From: JAAYKS01 sp964479435 | GTDB lineage: Bacteria > Bacillota > Clostridia > Saccharofermentanales > UBA5734 | NCBI GenBank assembly: GCA_964479435.1 | Contig: CAYZME010000001.1 | Coordinates: 14,011-78,010, forward strand | Length of the DNA stretch: 64,000 nt | Direction: 5' to 3' | Part shown: in pieces, positions 1 through 8,089 of the stretch | How positions within the stretch are numbered: position 1 is the stretch's first letter | How the letters are laid out: every line of letters starts with the position of its first letter | Notes under the pieces: generated by a model | The model's database searches: none | Seen by the model: the letters and a program-made list of their open reading frames with translations, nothing else | Told to the model about the DNA's origin: nothing | Position numbers and translations under genes: made by a program

Positions 1-152
1 ACAAGAGGCCAGAAAGTACCCATGGTTTGACTCCTTTCATAATGGCAAATCGAAATCTGATTTTTGGATTCATGTATCCAAAAACCACCAATTTGCATTA
101 TGTTCTTCGCGGATGCAAACAACAAGCACATTTTTATATAGGCCCGGCTATT
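1..152. other. AT-rich end region without a gene
   Basis: No convincing gene is seen between the left edge and the stop codon of the FMN reductase gene. The stretch is visibly richer in A and T than the operon beside it. It contains one perfect inverted repeat, listed separately. A short plus-strand open frame starting here runs antisense through the reductase gene and looks like a shadow. Confidence 0.5.
61..84 (-). terminator. inverted repeat, possible operon terminator
   Basis: TTTTTGGAT and ATCCAAAAA form a perfect 9-bp stem around a 6-base loop, about 70 bases downstream of the last gene of the leftward operon. The A/T ends could serve as the U tract for transcription in either direction, but the stem is weak. 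A terminator role is inferred from position only. Confidence 0.35.
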
Positions 153-707
153 TTAATGTGTCACGCGATCCCGCACAAACGCGTCAAAGGTTTCAAGAAA
201 ATCCTGAACAAGCGCGTGAGCCGAGGTTGTGAATTCACCGTTCTCGTCCAAACCACGCGTGAGATGGAAGTAGAATTCAGGGTGATTCATCACCGCCATA
301 TCCAGGAAAGCCATGACCGCTTTCAGGTGCGTCTGGGCGCCGAACGTGCCAATCGCCCCGATGCTGGCGCCCAGCGTCGCGGCCGGTTTGCCGTCCCAGC
401 TGTTTTGCATCCACGGCCGTGATCCCCAATCAATCGCGTTCTTGAGAACACCGGGAAAAGACCGGTTATATTCCGGCGTGATCAAAAGGATTCCGTCCGC
501 CTGTTCGATTCTGCTTTTGAATTGACGCACAATTTCCGGCGGGTCTTCCTCGATATCCTGGGAGTAAAAAGGCAATGTCTCGATCGGGAACGTGTCCAGA
601 TAAAACCCCGCCGGAGCTTCGGTCAGCAACAGCTCATACAAACTCCGGTTGATGGATTCACGGGAAATGCCTCCTACGAGAGCGAGAATGGAGATCGGCC
701 TGATCAT
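153..707 (-). CDS. NADPH-dependent FMN reductase family protein
   Basis: This 184-residue protein is a single flavodoxin-like domain of the NADPH-dependent FMN reductase family, which includes chromate and azo-reductases. It would use NAD(P)H to reduce FMN or small quinone-like acceptors in the cytosol. The N-terminal phosphate-binding segment GGISRESINRSL lies at residues 12-23, and the family signature TPEYNRSFPG at residues 77-86. The length is normal. The start ATG overlaps the stop of cca (ATGA), with AAAGGAGG ten bases upstream, so it is the last gene of the eight-gene operon. The physiological substrate cannot be read from the sequence. Confidence 0.88.
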   Translation of the reverse strand: MIRPISILALVGGISRESINRSLYELLLTEAPAGFYLDTFPIETLPFYSQDIEEDPPEIVRQFKSRIEQADGILLITPEYNRSFPGVLKNAIDWGSRPWMQNSWDGKPAATLGASIGAIGTFGAQTHLKAVMAFLDMAVMNHPEFYFHLTRGLDENGEFTTSAHALVQDFLETFDAFVRDRVTH

Positions 708-2059
708 GTCGCTTGTGCCTCCTTTTGGATTTGCCGCATCATTGCGAGCAAGCTTTCGCGTGTGTTGAGTGAAGGATGAATCAGAACCTGTTCAAGCAGT
801 CGCCCGAGGACATCGCCAACCGACTGACCGCTAAAACCCATTTGTTGAGCATCATGCCCGTCGACGGCAAGTTGCGCAATGGCATACGGCTCTTTGCGCC
901 GCAAAGAATCACGAATCCAGCCGGCCACGCGCGTGAGTTGCTCCAATCGCGCGGTTAGACCGTCCGGATGATTGGCAAGCAGATCCGCCCGCACGATGGC
1001 CAGCCATTCTTCCCAACGTGCGGGACCCGAGGCGGCCAATAAACGGCGCGCCGCCGCCGGTGTGGCCGGAATCGGGTCGTCATGGGCACGGATCAACCAG
1101 ACAATCCGCTCCCGGTCGCGCGTCGCGAACCGCAACCGGCGCAAGACGCGATCGGCCACGGTGGCGGATCGCGCCGCGTGATCGTCCGGGCCCGGTCCCG
1201 GATCCGGTATGCGCGCGACATCGTGCAAAAGCGCGGCGATGCGCAAGATGACGGTCGGCGGCGTCCGGGCCGTGACATCGATACAGTGCTCGCCAATCGA
1301 TCGCCCGCTCCCGGTTGGCAGCGCGAAACACGCCTCCAGCTCCGGCAGGAACACCGCGTACAGTCCCAATTGGTGATACAAATACAGCGCTTCCGGATGA
1401 GAAGAAACGGCCGTCCGGACCCACTCCCCCGCGATCCGCTCAGCGGAGATCCGCCCAAGTGCCGGCGCGTGCGTGCGAATCCCTTGTTGTGTTTTTTCTT
1501 CAATCGCGAATCCCAGTTGTCCGGCCAAGCGGACCGCCCGCATCATGCGCAACGCGTCCTCGGCAAACCGTTGCGCCGGATCGCCCACCGCGCGGATCTG
1601 TCCGGCCTGCAAATCCGCCTGGCCGCCAAACGGATCGATGAGGCCCGATTCGGGCTCCCAGGCCATCGCGTTGATGGTGAAGTCACGACGGCCCAGATCC
1701 CGTGTCAGCGAATCCGTAAACCGCACGGTGTCGGGCCGTCGGCCATCGGAATAAGCGGCATCCTCGCGGAAAGTTGTCACTTCGTATCTTTGATCCGCCC
1801 ACAGTGCCGTCACCGTGCCGTGCCGCAGTCCGGTCGGCAGGGCGCGCACCTGGTGAGACGAAAAGAGCCGCAACATTTCTTCGGGGGGGGCGGATGTGCC
1901 AACATCCCAATCGACCGCCTGGCGACCCAACAACGTATCGCGGACACAGCCGCCAACAAAAACCGCGCGATATCCCCCGTCGCGCAGGATTTCACGGATG
2001 CGGGACGCGCCCACGGGAACCGCGGAGGTAAAATCCGGGTGCGTGTCGGCGGGTATCAC
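704..2059 (-). CDS. cca: CCA-adding tRNA nucleotidyltransferase
   Basis: The protein (451 residues) adds or repairs the 3'-CCA end of tRNAs. It has the class II nucleotidyltransferase head: VGGCVRDTLLG at 36-46, the metal-binding D50-W-D52, RRDFTINAMA at 124-133 and EDALRMMRAVR at 167-177. A helical region follows with an HD-type segment (LLHDVARI, about 277-284), as in many Firmicute enzymes. The start is GTG, which overlaps the stop of the upstream acetyltransferase gene (GTGA) and sits five bases after GAGGAG. Whether it adds the full CCA or only part of it (some species split CC- and A-adding enzymes) cannot be settled here; no second copy is in the window. Confidence 0.93.
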   Translation of the reverse strand: MIPADTHPDFTSAVPVGASRIREILRDGGYRAVFVGGCVRDTLLGRQAVDWDVGTSAPPEEMLRLFSSHQVRALPTGLRHGTVTALWADQRYEVTTFREDAAYSDGRRPDTVRFTDSLTRDLGRRDFTINAMAWEPESGLIDPFGGQADLQAGQIRAVGDPAQRFAEDALRMMRAVRLAGQLGFAIEEKTQQGIRTHAPALGRISAERIAGEWVRTAVSSHPEALYLYHQLGLYAVFLPELEACFALPTGSGRSIGEHCIDVTARTPPTVILRIAALLHDVARIPDPGPGPDDHAARSATVADRVLRRLRFATRDRERIVWLIRAHDDPIPATPAAARRLLAASGPARWEEWLAIVRADLLANHPDGLTARLEQLTRVAGWIRDSLRRKEPYAIAQLAVDGHDAQQMGFSGQSVGDVLGRLLEQVLIHPSLNTRESLLAMMRQIQKEAQAT

Positions 2060-2535
2060 GGTGACTCCTCGCGCGACCCTGTTTGGACAGGGACGTCGGA
2101 TCTGGTCGAAAGCAGCGGCATTTGCCAGTAAAGCAAGTCATCGCGGCGGACCCAGCCGAGGTGTTGCCAGAACGTGTTGCCGATCTCATTGTCGGCAAAA
2201 CACACCAGGTCGCATTTGACGACTCCCAGTTCTTTTAATTGTTGAAGAGCGCGGGCAACCATCCTTCGCGCAATCCCCCGGCCGCGAAAAGCTGGGTGGA
2301 CGCACACGTGGTACAGCCTGGCCCGCCGGCCATCCCAGCCGCACAACAACGTACCCGCCAATTGCCCGTTCTCGGACCGGGCCGCAAAGCACAAACCCGG
2401 ATTGCGGCAAAGAAAACGCCGCAAACCGGGAAGCGTGTCATCCCGGTCATTGAGTCCCACACCCGGAATGGATTGCCAAAAATCCGGCAACGATGCCAGC
2501 AACGTCTCATCCACCGCCACAATCTCGACCGCCAT
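2056..2535 (-). CDS. GNAT family N-acetyltransferase
   Basis: This is a single-domain Gcn5-related acetyltransferase of 159 residues. The acetyl-CoA pyrophosphate loop is visible as VHPAFRGRGIARRM, followed by the usual C-terminal strand region (NTFWQHLGW). An ATG eight codons further upstream is possible, but GGAGG lies exactly five bases before the internal ATG chosen here. The gene overlaps cca by four bases. The substrate is unknown; the order of motifs resembles YpeA-like acetyltransferases, which gives no firm function. Confidence 0.85.
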   Translation of the reverse strand: MAVEIVAVDETLLASLPDFWQSIPGVGLNDRDDTLPGLRRFLCRNPGLCFAARSENGQLAGTLLCGWDGRRARLYHVCVHPAFRGRGIARRMVARALQQLKELGVVKCDLVCFADNEIGNTFWQHLGWVRRDDLLYWQMPLLSTRSDVPVQTGSREESP

Positions 2536-2649
2536 CTCCACCTCCGGGTCACGGGCCATTGATTTTCTTCATTTCATTATATGATTTTTCATTGGCGGCA
2601 CCAACAAAAAGCCTTCGCGCCCGGAGGAAACGGCACCCGGCAGCCGCGG

Positions 2650-3459
2650 TCAGGTGGCCGGCGGCGGCGCGACCCGGGTGCGGTAAAACGAGAGATAATC
2701 GGAGCTGTATTCATCGTCCCCCGCGATCAGGGTGGCCGCGGCCGCCTGATAAAGTAATGGGGTATCCAGCACATCCAGAATCGGCGCGTCGACCCCGGCC
2801 TGAATGGCGGCAGATAAAAAAGCCGCGTGTAGCGTTCGCCGCCCGGGGAGTCCATACGAGACATTGGAGATGCCGCCCGTCAAATGGACGCCGGCGTTCT
2901 CTTGGCGCATCTGGCGCGCGAAAGACAGCGCGCGGGACGGCGCCTGTGCGTCGATGGCGGCGGCGCAAACCAGCATATCCAGATAAATCCGATCGTCCGG
3001 CAACCCGGCGTCGCGGGCCCGCGCCAGCATCCCCCGCGCCGTAGCGGCCTGCTCCTGCACGGTCGTGGGCAATCGCGTGCCGTAAAGCGGCATCAGGACG
3101 ATGCCGGCATGCAGCCGGATGGCCAAGTCCAGCATCGGTTCGAGATGCTCCGGATTGGCGGTGGCGGAATTCAACACGAGATCGCGCCCGGCGCAACCCG
3201 GCGCTACAGCGGCCAAAACGGCCGGGTTGGGTGAATCCAGCACCAGCCCGACGGACGTCGCTTCCATGACCGTTTCCACCAACCAGGTCAGGACTTCCGT
3301 CTCATCCTCCGCAAAGGCGCCCGCGTTGAGATCCAGCCACCCGGCGCCAGCTTGGACCTGGCGCACAGCCAGCGCCGCGATCGCGCCCCGATCCCGGTTT
3401 TCCAGGGCGACACGCGTGTTTGCCAGGGAGCTGTTCAGTTTCTCTCCGATCCAGATCAT
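2650..3459 (-). CDS. pterin-binding methyltetrahydrofolate methyltransferase (AcsE/MetH-like domain)
   Basis: The 269-residue protein is one complete pterin-binding TIM barrel of the dihydropteroate synthase-like fold. The order of motifs is that of methyltetrahydrofolate:corrinoid methyltransferases: GEKLNSS (5-11), DLNAG (43-47), LDSPNP (74-79), a Asn-Ser pair (97-98) and GGISNVSYGLPGR (195-207). The last motif separates it from true dihydropteroate synthase. Such proteins move the methyl group of methyl-THF to a corrinoid protein in the Wood-Ljungdahl pathway, O-demethylation or methionine synthesis. No corrinoid protein is encoded nearby, so the partner is unknown. AGGAGG precedes the ATG by seven bases. 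Confidence 0.85.
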   Translation of the reverse strand: MIWIGEKLNSSLANTRVALENRDRGAIAALAVRQVQAGAGWLDLNAGAFAEDETEVLTWLVETVMEATSVGLVLDSPNPAVLAAVAPGCAGRDLVLNSATANPEHLEPMLDLAIRLHAGIVLMPLYGTRLPTTVQEQAATARGMLARARDAGLPDDRIYLDMLVCAAAIDAQAPSRALSFARQMRQENAGVHLTGGISNVSYGLPGRRTLHAAFLSAAIQAGVDAPILDVLDTPLLYQAAAATLIAGDDEYSSDYLSFYRTRVAPPPAT

Positions 3460-3497
3460 TGTGGGCCTCCTGTTTTCTACCGTGGTCCCAACATCGG

Positions 3498-4292
3498 CTA
3501 CATGGCGTAGCGGTGAGCCTGCCGCTGGCGAAAGACAACCGGTCGCAGCCCGAATTGGCTGATCGCTCGCGCGGCCTGATCCAAGCCCGCGCCCGGTTCA
3601 TGCACACTGTGGGCATCGGATCCGACGGTCACCCGCCCGTCGCCATGCAATGCCCATTGCTCCAGAAACGCCGCGTCCGGCATGGTGGTGGGGTATCCCT
3701 GGCGGAAACCACTGGTGTTGATCTCGGGCACAATCCCCGCTCGCGCCATCTCCGTCGCCAGGGTGCGCGCGATGTCAGCCGGCATCGCGTGCCCGCCCAG
3801 ATAGCGGGCGGGAAAGCCGATATGCCCCATGACATCGAAACCGCCATGCGCGGCCATCGCGATCAACTCGTCGTAGTAGCGCACAAACACTTCCTTGCGT
3901 GAATAAGCTGCCAGGAGCTCACGTTCGCCCAGAAACCAGTGCCCGAGAAAGTGTTGGCTGCCGATGATCAAATCGTAATCGCGCGCTTGTTCCCGCGCCA
4001 ATTCCGCCGGGTAGTGGTGCGGTTGGGAGAATTCGATGCCCCACAAGATTTCCAAACGCCCGGCAAACGCCTCCCGCGCACGCAGAACCGCTTCGCGGTA
4101 CGCCTCGTAGCGATAGAAGCCATATCCAGTGTCGCGCGGGTGATGGTCGACGTGCTCGGTAAAGCAGATGGTCCGCAAGCCCGCCCGCAGCGCGGCCGCC
4201 GCCATCTCCGAAAGGCGGCTGCGCCCATCCACGGAAAACGTAGAATGCAGATGCAGATCGACCGTCAGCGTGGGCGCTCGGTCTCCGTTCAC
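3498..4292 (-). CDS. PHP-domain phosphatase, histidinol-phosphatase (HisJ/HisK) like
   Basis: The 264-residue protein is a PHP-family metallophosphoesterase. It shows the metal-binding motifs DLHLHS (12-17) and the E-H pair of TEHVDHH (46-47), then WGIEFS, GSQH, MGHIGFP, EINTSG and GSDAHS. The arrangement and length match the PHP type of histidinol-phosphatase, which dephosphorylates L-histidinol phosphate in histidine synthesis. No other his gene is close by, so another phosphoester substrate is possible. Its start overlaps the dcd stop by four bases, in the same operon. Confidence 0.82.
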   Translation of the reverse strand: MNGDRAPTLTVDLHLHSTFSVDGRSRLSEMAAAALRAGLRTICFTEHVDHHPRDTGYGFYRYEAYREAVLRAREAFAGRLEILWGIEFSQPHHYPAELAREQARDYDLIIGSQHFLGHWFLGERELLAAYSRKEVFVRYYDELIAMAAHGGFDVMGHIGFPARYLGGHAMPADIARTLATEMARAGIVPEINTSGFRQGYPTTMPDAAFLEQWALHGDGRVTVGSDAHSVHEPGAGLDQAARAISQFGLRPVVFRQRQAHRYAM

Positions 4293-4813
4293 GTCTCGAA
4301 GTCCCGGTATAACAGGCTGGGTTGGATTCCGTCGTTGTTCTGATATTTGCCGCTACGATAGGGTTCATAATCGCCGAGAATGGTGTGGTAGTAGATTTGG
4401 CAAATGCCGACACCGGCATAAATACGCACGGGCTGTACACATTGGATTTCCAGGGTCCAGAACCCGGCGAAGCCGATGTCGCCAAACCCGGCCGTGACGT
4501 GCACATACAATCCCAATCGCCCGACCGAGGAACGGCCCTCGAGCATCGGCACAAAATAATCTGTGCGCGTGTATTCCAGGGTGCGGCCCAAATACAATTT
4601 TCCCGGCCGCAACAGCAACCCTTCGGGCGGGATCACCAGTTCCTGGGTGTCGTTGGGTGTCTTCATGTCCAACGTCGCGCCGGTATAAACCAGCATGCGA
4701 TCGTGCAGGTGCAGGTTGTAACTGTTGGGATTGAGTCCGCGCGGGTCAAACGGGTCGATCTCAATCTTCCCTGCTTCGACTTGCCTCCTGATTTCCTTAC
4801 CGGATAGAATCAT
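4289..4813 (-). CDS. dcd: dCTP deaminase
   Basis: This enzyme converts dCTP to dUTP, feeding thymidylate synthesis. At 174 residues it is a typical monodomain protein of the dUTPase-like trimeric fold. The nucleotide-binding motif EGRSSVGRLG lies at 92-101, and the catalytic Glu is in the TLE of residues 120-122. The segment HVTAGFGDIGFAG resembles the uracil-binding loop of bifunctional dCTP deaminase/dUTPases, so dUTPase activity as well is possible. The gene overlaps mutY upstream and the PHP gene downstream by four bases each, which suggests strict translational coupling. Confidence 0.92.
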   Translation of the reverse strand: MILSGKEIRRQVEAGKIEIDPFDPRGLNPNSYNLHLHDRMLVYTGATLDMKTPNDTQELVIPPEGLLLRPGKLYLGRTLEYTRTDYFVPMLEGRSSVGRLGLYVHVTAGFGDIGFAGFWTLEIQCVQPVRIYAGVGICQIYYHTILGDYEPYRSGKYQNNDGIQPSLLYRDFET

Positions 4814-5970
4814 CTCTTCTGCCTCTCTTCCTCGGCTGCGGATGCGTCCATTTTATCGTATGCGGCGACCGGATCGAGCCATGGCAAAAAGGCGGCCGGC
4901 ATCGCGTAGTCCGCGAGCAATCGCGCGAGCGGCACGATCCGCCATCGTTGCGGCGGCGCGGTAATCGCCGCGTGTACATACCAGCCGCTCAAATGCCATT
5001 CCAGATGCGTGAAAATGTGCGCACGCGCCGGGAGCGGCCGGATCCTGCCCGGCATATATCCCCATTCCCGCACGAGCCGCAGCGCGTCCGCGTCCCCGAG
5101 GGTGCCGGGCACATGTGGGAACTCCCATAAGCCGGCCAGCAACCCCCGGGCGGGCCGTTTGCGGATCAGCAGTCCCTCTGGGGTACGGATCGCAATCACA
5201 GTCCGTGATTCCTGCTTGCGCGGCCGAGCCGCTCGCCGGACAGGATATGCCTCGGGAGCCCCCTGCGCGTTCGCCTCACACAGATCGACCAGAGGGCAAT
5301 CCGCACATCGCGCGGCTTTGCCGGGCAGGCAGACACACGCGCCCAGTTCCATCAGGGCCTGGGTAAAATCGCCGGGCCGTTCGGGTGGAATCACCGGCCG
5401 CAACTGTTCCGCCAACGCGCGCCGGTATTTCATGCCATCGGTCTCCGCCGGATCCGCCATCAGTCGGGTCAGCACGCGAATCACATTGCCATCCACCGCC
5501 GGTTCGGGCTTCTGGTAGGCAATGGACGCGATGGCGCCGGCCGTATACTGTCCAATGCCGGGCAGCGTCGCCCAGACCACCGGATCGTCCGGCAATCCCC
5601 CCCTATCGGTACCCGCACAAGCGTTAGCACCAGTGCTTGCACAAGTGCGCGCACGAGCGATCAATTCCTGCGCTGCCCGATGTAAATTGCGGGCACGGCT
5701 GTAATACCCCAGCCCCTCCCAGAGCTTCAACACACGGTCCAGAGGCGCCGCGGCCAACGCGGCTACATCGGGAAAGGCCGCGACGAATCGCTCAAAGTAA
5801 GGGATCACCGTTTCGACGCGGGTCTGCTGTAGCATGATCTCGGAGATCCACACCCGGTAAGGATCCGGTTGATCCCGCCATGGCATCGCGCGTTTATTGA
5901 GATCATACCAGGCTAGCAATGGCGGGACCATCGCCTGAATCCGACCGCGATCCGATGTGAGTTTATCCAT
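4810..5970 (-). CDS. mutY: A/G-specific adenine DNA glycosylase
   Basis: MutY removes adenine opposite 8-oxoguanine. The 386-residue protein has catalytic Glu44 (SEIMLQQTRV), the helix-hairpin-helix LPGIGQYTAGAI (136-147), catalytic Asp160, a four-cysteine [4Fe-4S] motif and a C-terminal NUDIX-like 8-oxoG recognition domain with the HLEWH segment. Two oddities are visible. Residues 107-122 are a repeated tetrapeptide (ARTC, ASTG, ANAC, AGTD) from a 12-bp DNA repeat, just before the HhH. The cluster cysteines (214, 222, 225, 231) are spaced C-x7-C-x2-C-x5-C, one residue longer at the first gap than the usual C-x6-C. The start overlaps the upstream acetyltransferase gene by eight bases. Confidence 0.92.
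   Translation of the reverse strand: MDKLTSDRGRIQAMVPPLLAWYDLNKRAMPWRDQPDPYRVWISEIMLQQTRVETVIPYFERFVAAFPDVAALAAAPLDRVLKLWEGLGYYSRARNLHRAAQELIARARTCASTGANACAGTDRGGLPDDPVVWATLPGIGQYTAGAIASIAYQKPEPAVDGNVIRVLTRLMADPAETDGMKYRRALAEQLRPVIPPERPGDFTQALMELGACVCLPGKAARCADCPLVDLCEANAQGAPEAYPVRRAARPRKQESRTVIAIRTPEGLLIRKRPARGLLAGLWEFPHVPGTLGDADALRLVREWGYMPGRIRPLPARAHIFTHLEWHLSGWYVHAAITAPPQRWRIVPLARLLADYAMPAAFLPWLDPVAAYDKMDASAAEEERQKR
5615..5662. repeat. degenerate 12-bp tandem repeat (4 units) inside mutY
   Basis: Four consecutive units, GCACAAGCGTTA, GCACCAGTGCTT, GCACAAGTGCGC and GCACGAGCGATC, make a 48-bp minisatellite. The unit length is a multiple of three, so the mutY frame stays open and the repeat is read as A-x-[T/A]-x tetrapeptides. 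It lies in the linker before the HhH motif, where other MutY proteins have only a short turn. Confidence 0.85.
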
Positions 5971-6469
5971 TTTTACCTATCCGGGGTTGGGTGTTGCTTT
6001 TTTCGCCACGGGGGCCTTGGCGATTCTCTTTGCGGAAATAGATCAGGCCGACTTTCGGATCCACGTGTGTGATGTGATATCCATGCCGCAGATACAAGTC
6101 GATATTAAAATGACTGCGGTCGCCGGTGAACAGCACATAGGGCCCGCTGGGAAAGGCCGCCTCGATCGCGGACAACAAAGCCGACCCATACCCCTGTCCG
6201 CGCCAATCGGGATGCACCATCAGGCGGGCGATCTGGCAGACGTTGTTTTCGATCCGACCGCGGACCGAACCGACGATCCGATCCCCCGCCGTCAACTTGA
6301 TGACGTGCCAGGACGCAAAATCGGCCGCCGCGGACGCCCAAGTCTGCGTCGCGGGGGGAATGGGTTCATCGTAGAGCAACGCCTCTGTCGCATAGGCGGC
6401 CAGCTGCAGTTCGTAGATCGCGCGCGCGTCGCCCGCTGTGGCGACGCCGATTTTGTACGCGTGTTTCAT
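5963..6469 (-). CDS. GNAT family N-acetyltransferase
   Basis: This 168-residue protein is the first gene of the leftward operon and overlaps mutY by eight bases. It is a GNAT domain with the acetyl-CoA loop MVHPDWRGQGYGSALL and a following VLFTGDRSHFN strand-helix. The C-terminal 20 residues are polar and probably disordered. Substrate is unknown. It lies back to back with xylA across about 210 bases, which must hold the operon promoter. Confidence 0.85.
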   Translation of the reverse strand: MKHAYKIGVATAGDARAIYELQLAAYATEALLYDEPIPPATQTWASAAADFASWHVIKLTAGDRIVGSVRGRIENNVCQIARLMVHPDWRGQGYGSALLSAIEAAFPSGPYVLFTGDRSHFNIDLYLRHGYHITHVDPKVGLIYFRKENRQGPRGEKSNTQPRIGKNG

Positions 6470-6512
6470 CCGCTTCCCGCCTTTCCCGAATGACTGGATT
6501 ATCCAATAGAAT

Positions 6513-6531
6513 ACTGTGTCATGGTCACAGT
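6513..6531. promoter_or_regulatory. dyad operator candidate between the mutY operon and xylA
   Basis: ACTGTG and CACAGT form a perfect 6-bp inverted repeat with a seven-base spacer. It lies 26 bases upstream of the predicted xylA -35 element and 44 bases upstream of the start of the divergent operon. Its placement fits a repressor or activator site for either side; the cognate protein is not identifiable. Confidence 0.4.
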
Positions 6532-6556
6532 TGTCGAGTTCGGGGGCGTAGTATCA

Positions 6557-6586
6557 TGGACACGAAACCACTCCTGACGATATAAT
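6557..6586 (+). promoter_or_regulatory. xylA promoter, sigma-A type
   Basis: TGGACA (-35, one mismatch to consensus), an 18-base spacer and a perfect TATAAT (-10). Transcription would start near 6593, giving xylA a leader of about 90 bases. Confidence 0.65.
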
Positions 6587-6680
6587 AAAACCATTCAGGA
6601 CATCCGGGTTCCGGCCTCCGGCGGGGATGGAACCTTGTTCGCATCACAAAAACAAAAGCAATGAAAGCGAGGACCCGACC

Positions 6681-7994
6681 ATGACCGAATTCTATCCAGG
6701 CGTACCCAAAATTCAATATGAAGGCAGCAAGTCAAAAAACCCGCTTGCGTTCAAGTATTACAACCCGGACGAAGTCATCGCCGGCAAGAAAATGAGCGAG
6801 CACCTCAAATTTGCCATGTCCTATTGGCACACGATGGTGGCCGAGGGGACGGACATGTTCGGCGTTGGCACACTGAAAAAAGATTACGGCTCCGACGATC
6901 CGATGGAGAGCGCCCGCAATAAAGCCCGTGCCGCGTTTGAACTGATGGATAAGCTGCAAATCGAGTATTATTGCTTCCACGATCGCGACATCGCGCCCGA
7001 GGGCGAAACGTTGGCCGAATCCAACGCCCGCCTGGACGAGATCTCGGACCTGCTCCTTGAACTGAACAAAAAATATGGCAAAAAAGTCCTGTGGGGAACC
7101 GCCAACCTGTTCACCAACCCGCGCTTCGCGCACGGCGCCGGCACCGCACCCAACGCGGACGTGTTCGCGTTTGCCGCCGGCCAGATCAAAAAAGCCCTCG
7201 ACCTGACCGTCAAACTCGGCGGCAACGGCTATGTCTTCTGGGGCGGACGTGAAGGCTATGAGACCATTTTGAACACCAACATGGGTCTCGAGCTCGACAA
7301 CCTCGCGCGCCTGATGCACCTGGCCGTCGATTACGGGCGCAGCATCGGCTTCAAAGGCGATTTCTACGTCGAACCCAAGCCCAAAGAGCCCACCAAACAC
7401 CAGTACGACTTTGATTCCGCGACGGTGATTGGCTTCTTGCGCCATTACGGCCTCGACAAAGACTTCAAACTCAATATCGAAGCCAACCATGCCACGCTCG
7501 CCGGTCACACCTTTGCCCATGAGCTGCGCCTGGCCCGCGACACCGGTTTCTTTGGTTCGGTCGACGCCAACCAGGGCGACATGCTGTTGGGTTGGGACAC
7601 CGACCAATTCCCGACCAACATTTATGACGCGACCTTCTGCATGTACGAAGTGCTCAAAGTCGGCGGCTTCACCAACGGCGGCTTGAACTTTGACGCCAAA
7701 GCGCGCCGCGCCTCAAACACCAATGAGGATATTTTCATCAGCTACATCGCCGGGATGGACACGTTCGCGCTCGGACTGCGGGTCGCGCAACGCCTGATCG
7801 AAGACGGACGCCTGGATTCCTTTGTCGAGGAGCGTTACGCTTCCTGGACCCGGGGCATCGGCAAAGATATCATCGACGGCAAAATGGACATGAAAGCCCT
7901 TTCCGAGTACGCGCTCAAGATGGGCGATGTCAAAGTGGACTCCGGCCGCCAGGAATACCTCGAGGCCATTGTCAACTCTGTCATGATGGGCTGA
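6681..7994 (+). CDS. xylA: xylose isomerase
   Basis: XylA interconverts D-xylose and D-xylulose (also glucose and fructose) in the cytosol. From this ATG the protein has 437 residues, the usual length of the class II enzymes; an upstream in-frame ATG at 6627 would add 18 unrelated residues. Visible signatures are the catalytic His-Asp pair in [11 protein letters not shown] (H100, D103), [14 protein letters not shown] with a metal-binding Glu and Lys, GHTFAHEL, and [19 protein letters not shown] with metal ligands. It is transcribed alone, from its own promoter to a strong terminator. No xylulokinase gene is adjacent, so the pathway is completed elsewhere. Confidence 0.96.
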   Translation: MTEFYPGVPKIQYEGSKSKNPLAFKYYNPDEVIAGKKMSEHLKFAMSYWHTMVAEGTDMFGVGTLKKDYGSDDPMESARNKARAAFELMDKLQIEYYCFHDRDIAPEGETLAESNARLDEISDLLLELNKKYGKKVLWGTANLFTNPRFAHGAGTAPNADVFAFAAGQIKKALDLTVKLGGNGYVFWGGREGYETILNTNMGLELDNLARLMHLAVDYGRSIGFKGDFYVEPKPKEPTKHQYDFDSATVIGFLRHYGLDKDFKLNIEANHATLAGHTFAHELRLARDTGFFGSVDANQGDMLLGWDTDQFPTNIYDATFCMYEVLKVGGFTNGGLNFDAKARRASNTNEDIFISYIAGMDTFALGLRVAQRLIEDGRLDSFVEERYASWTRGIGKDIIDGKMDMKALSEYALKMGDVKVDSGRQEYLEAIVNSVMMG

Positions 7995-8018
7995 GTCAGC
8001 AACTCTAAGTAAAACAGA

Positions 8019-8056
8019 CGACCGCACATCGGGGATCCGGTGTGCGGTCGTTTTTT
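8019..8056 (+). terminator. rho-independent terminator of xylA
   Basis: CGACCGCACA (8019-8028) pairs perfectly with TGTGCGGTCG (8041-8050), followed at once by six T residues. It starts 24 bases after the xylA stop. Confidence 0.9.
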
Positions 8057-8089
8057 ATCCGCGGGCGGGCGCGAGCGGGATCTCAGGGT

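Noticed and set aside
1082..2131. 349-codon plus-strand open frame opposite cca
   Set aside because: It has no recognisable motif, while the opposite strand codes for a complete CCA-adding enzyme. GC-rich genes produce long antisense frames.
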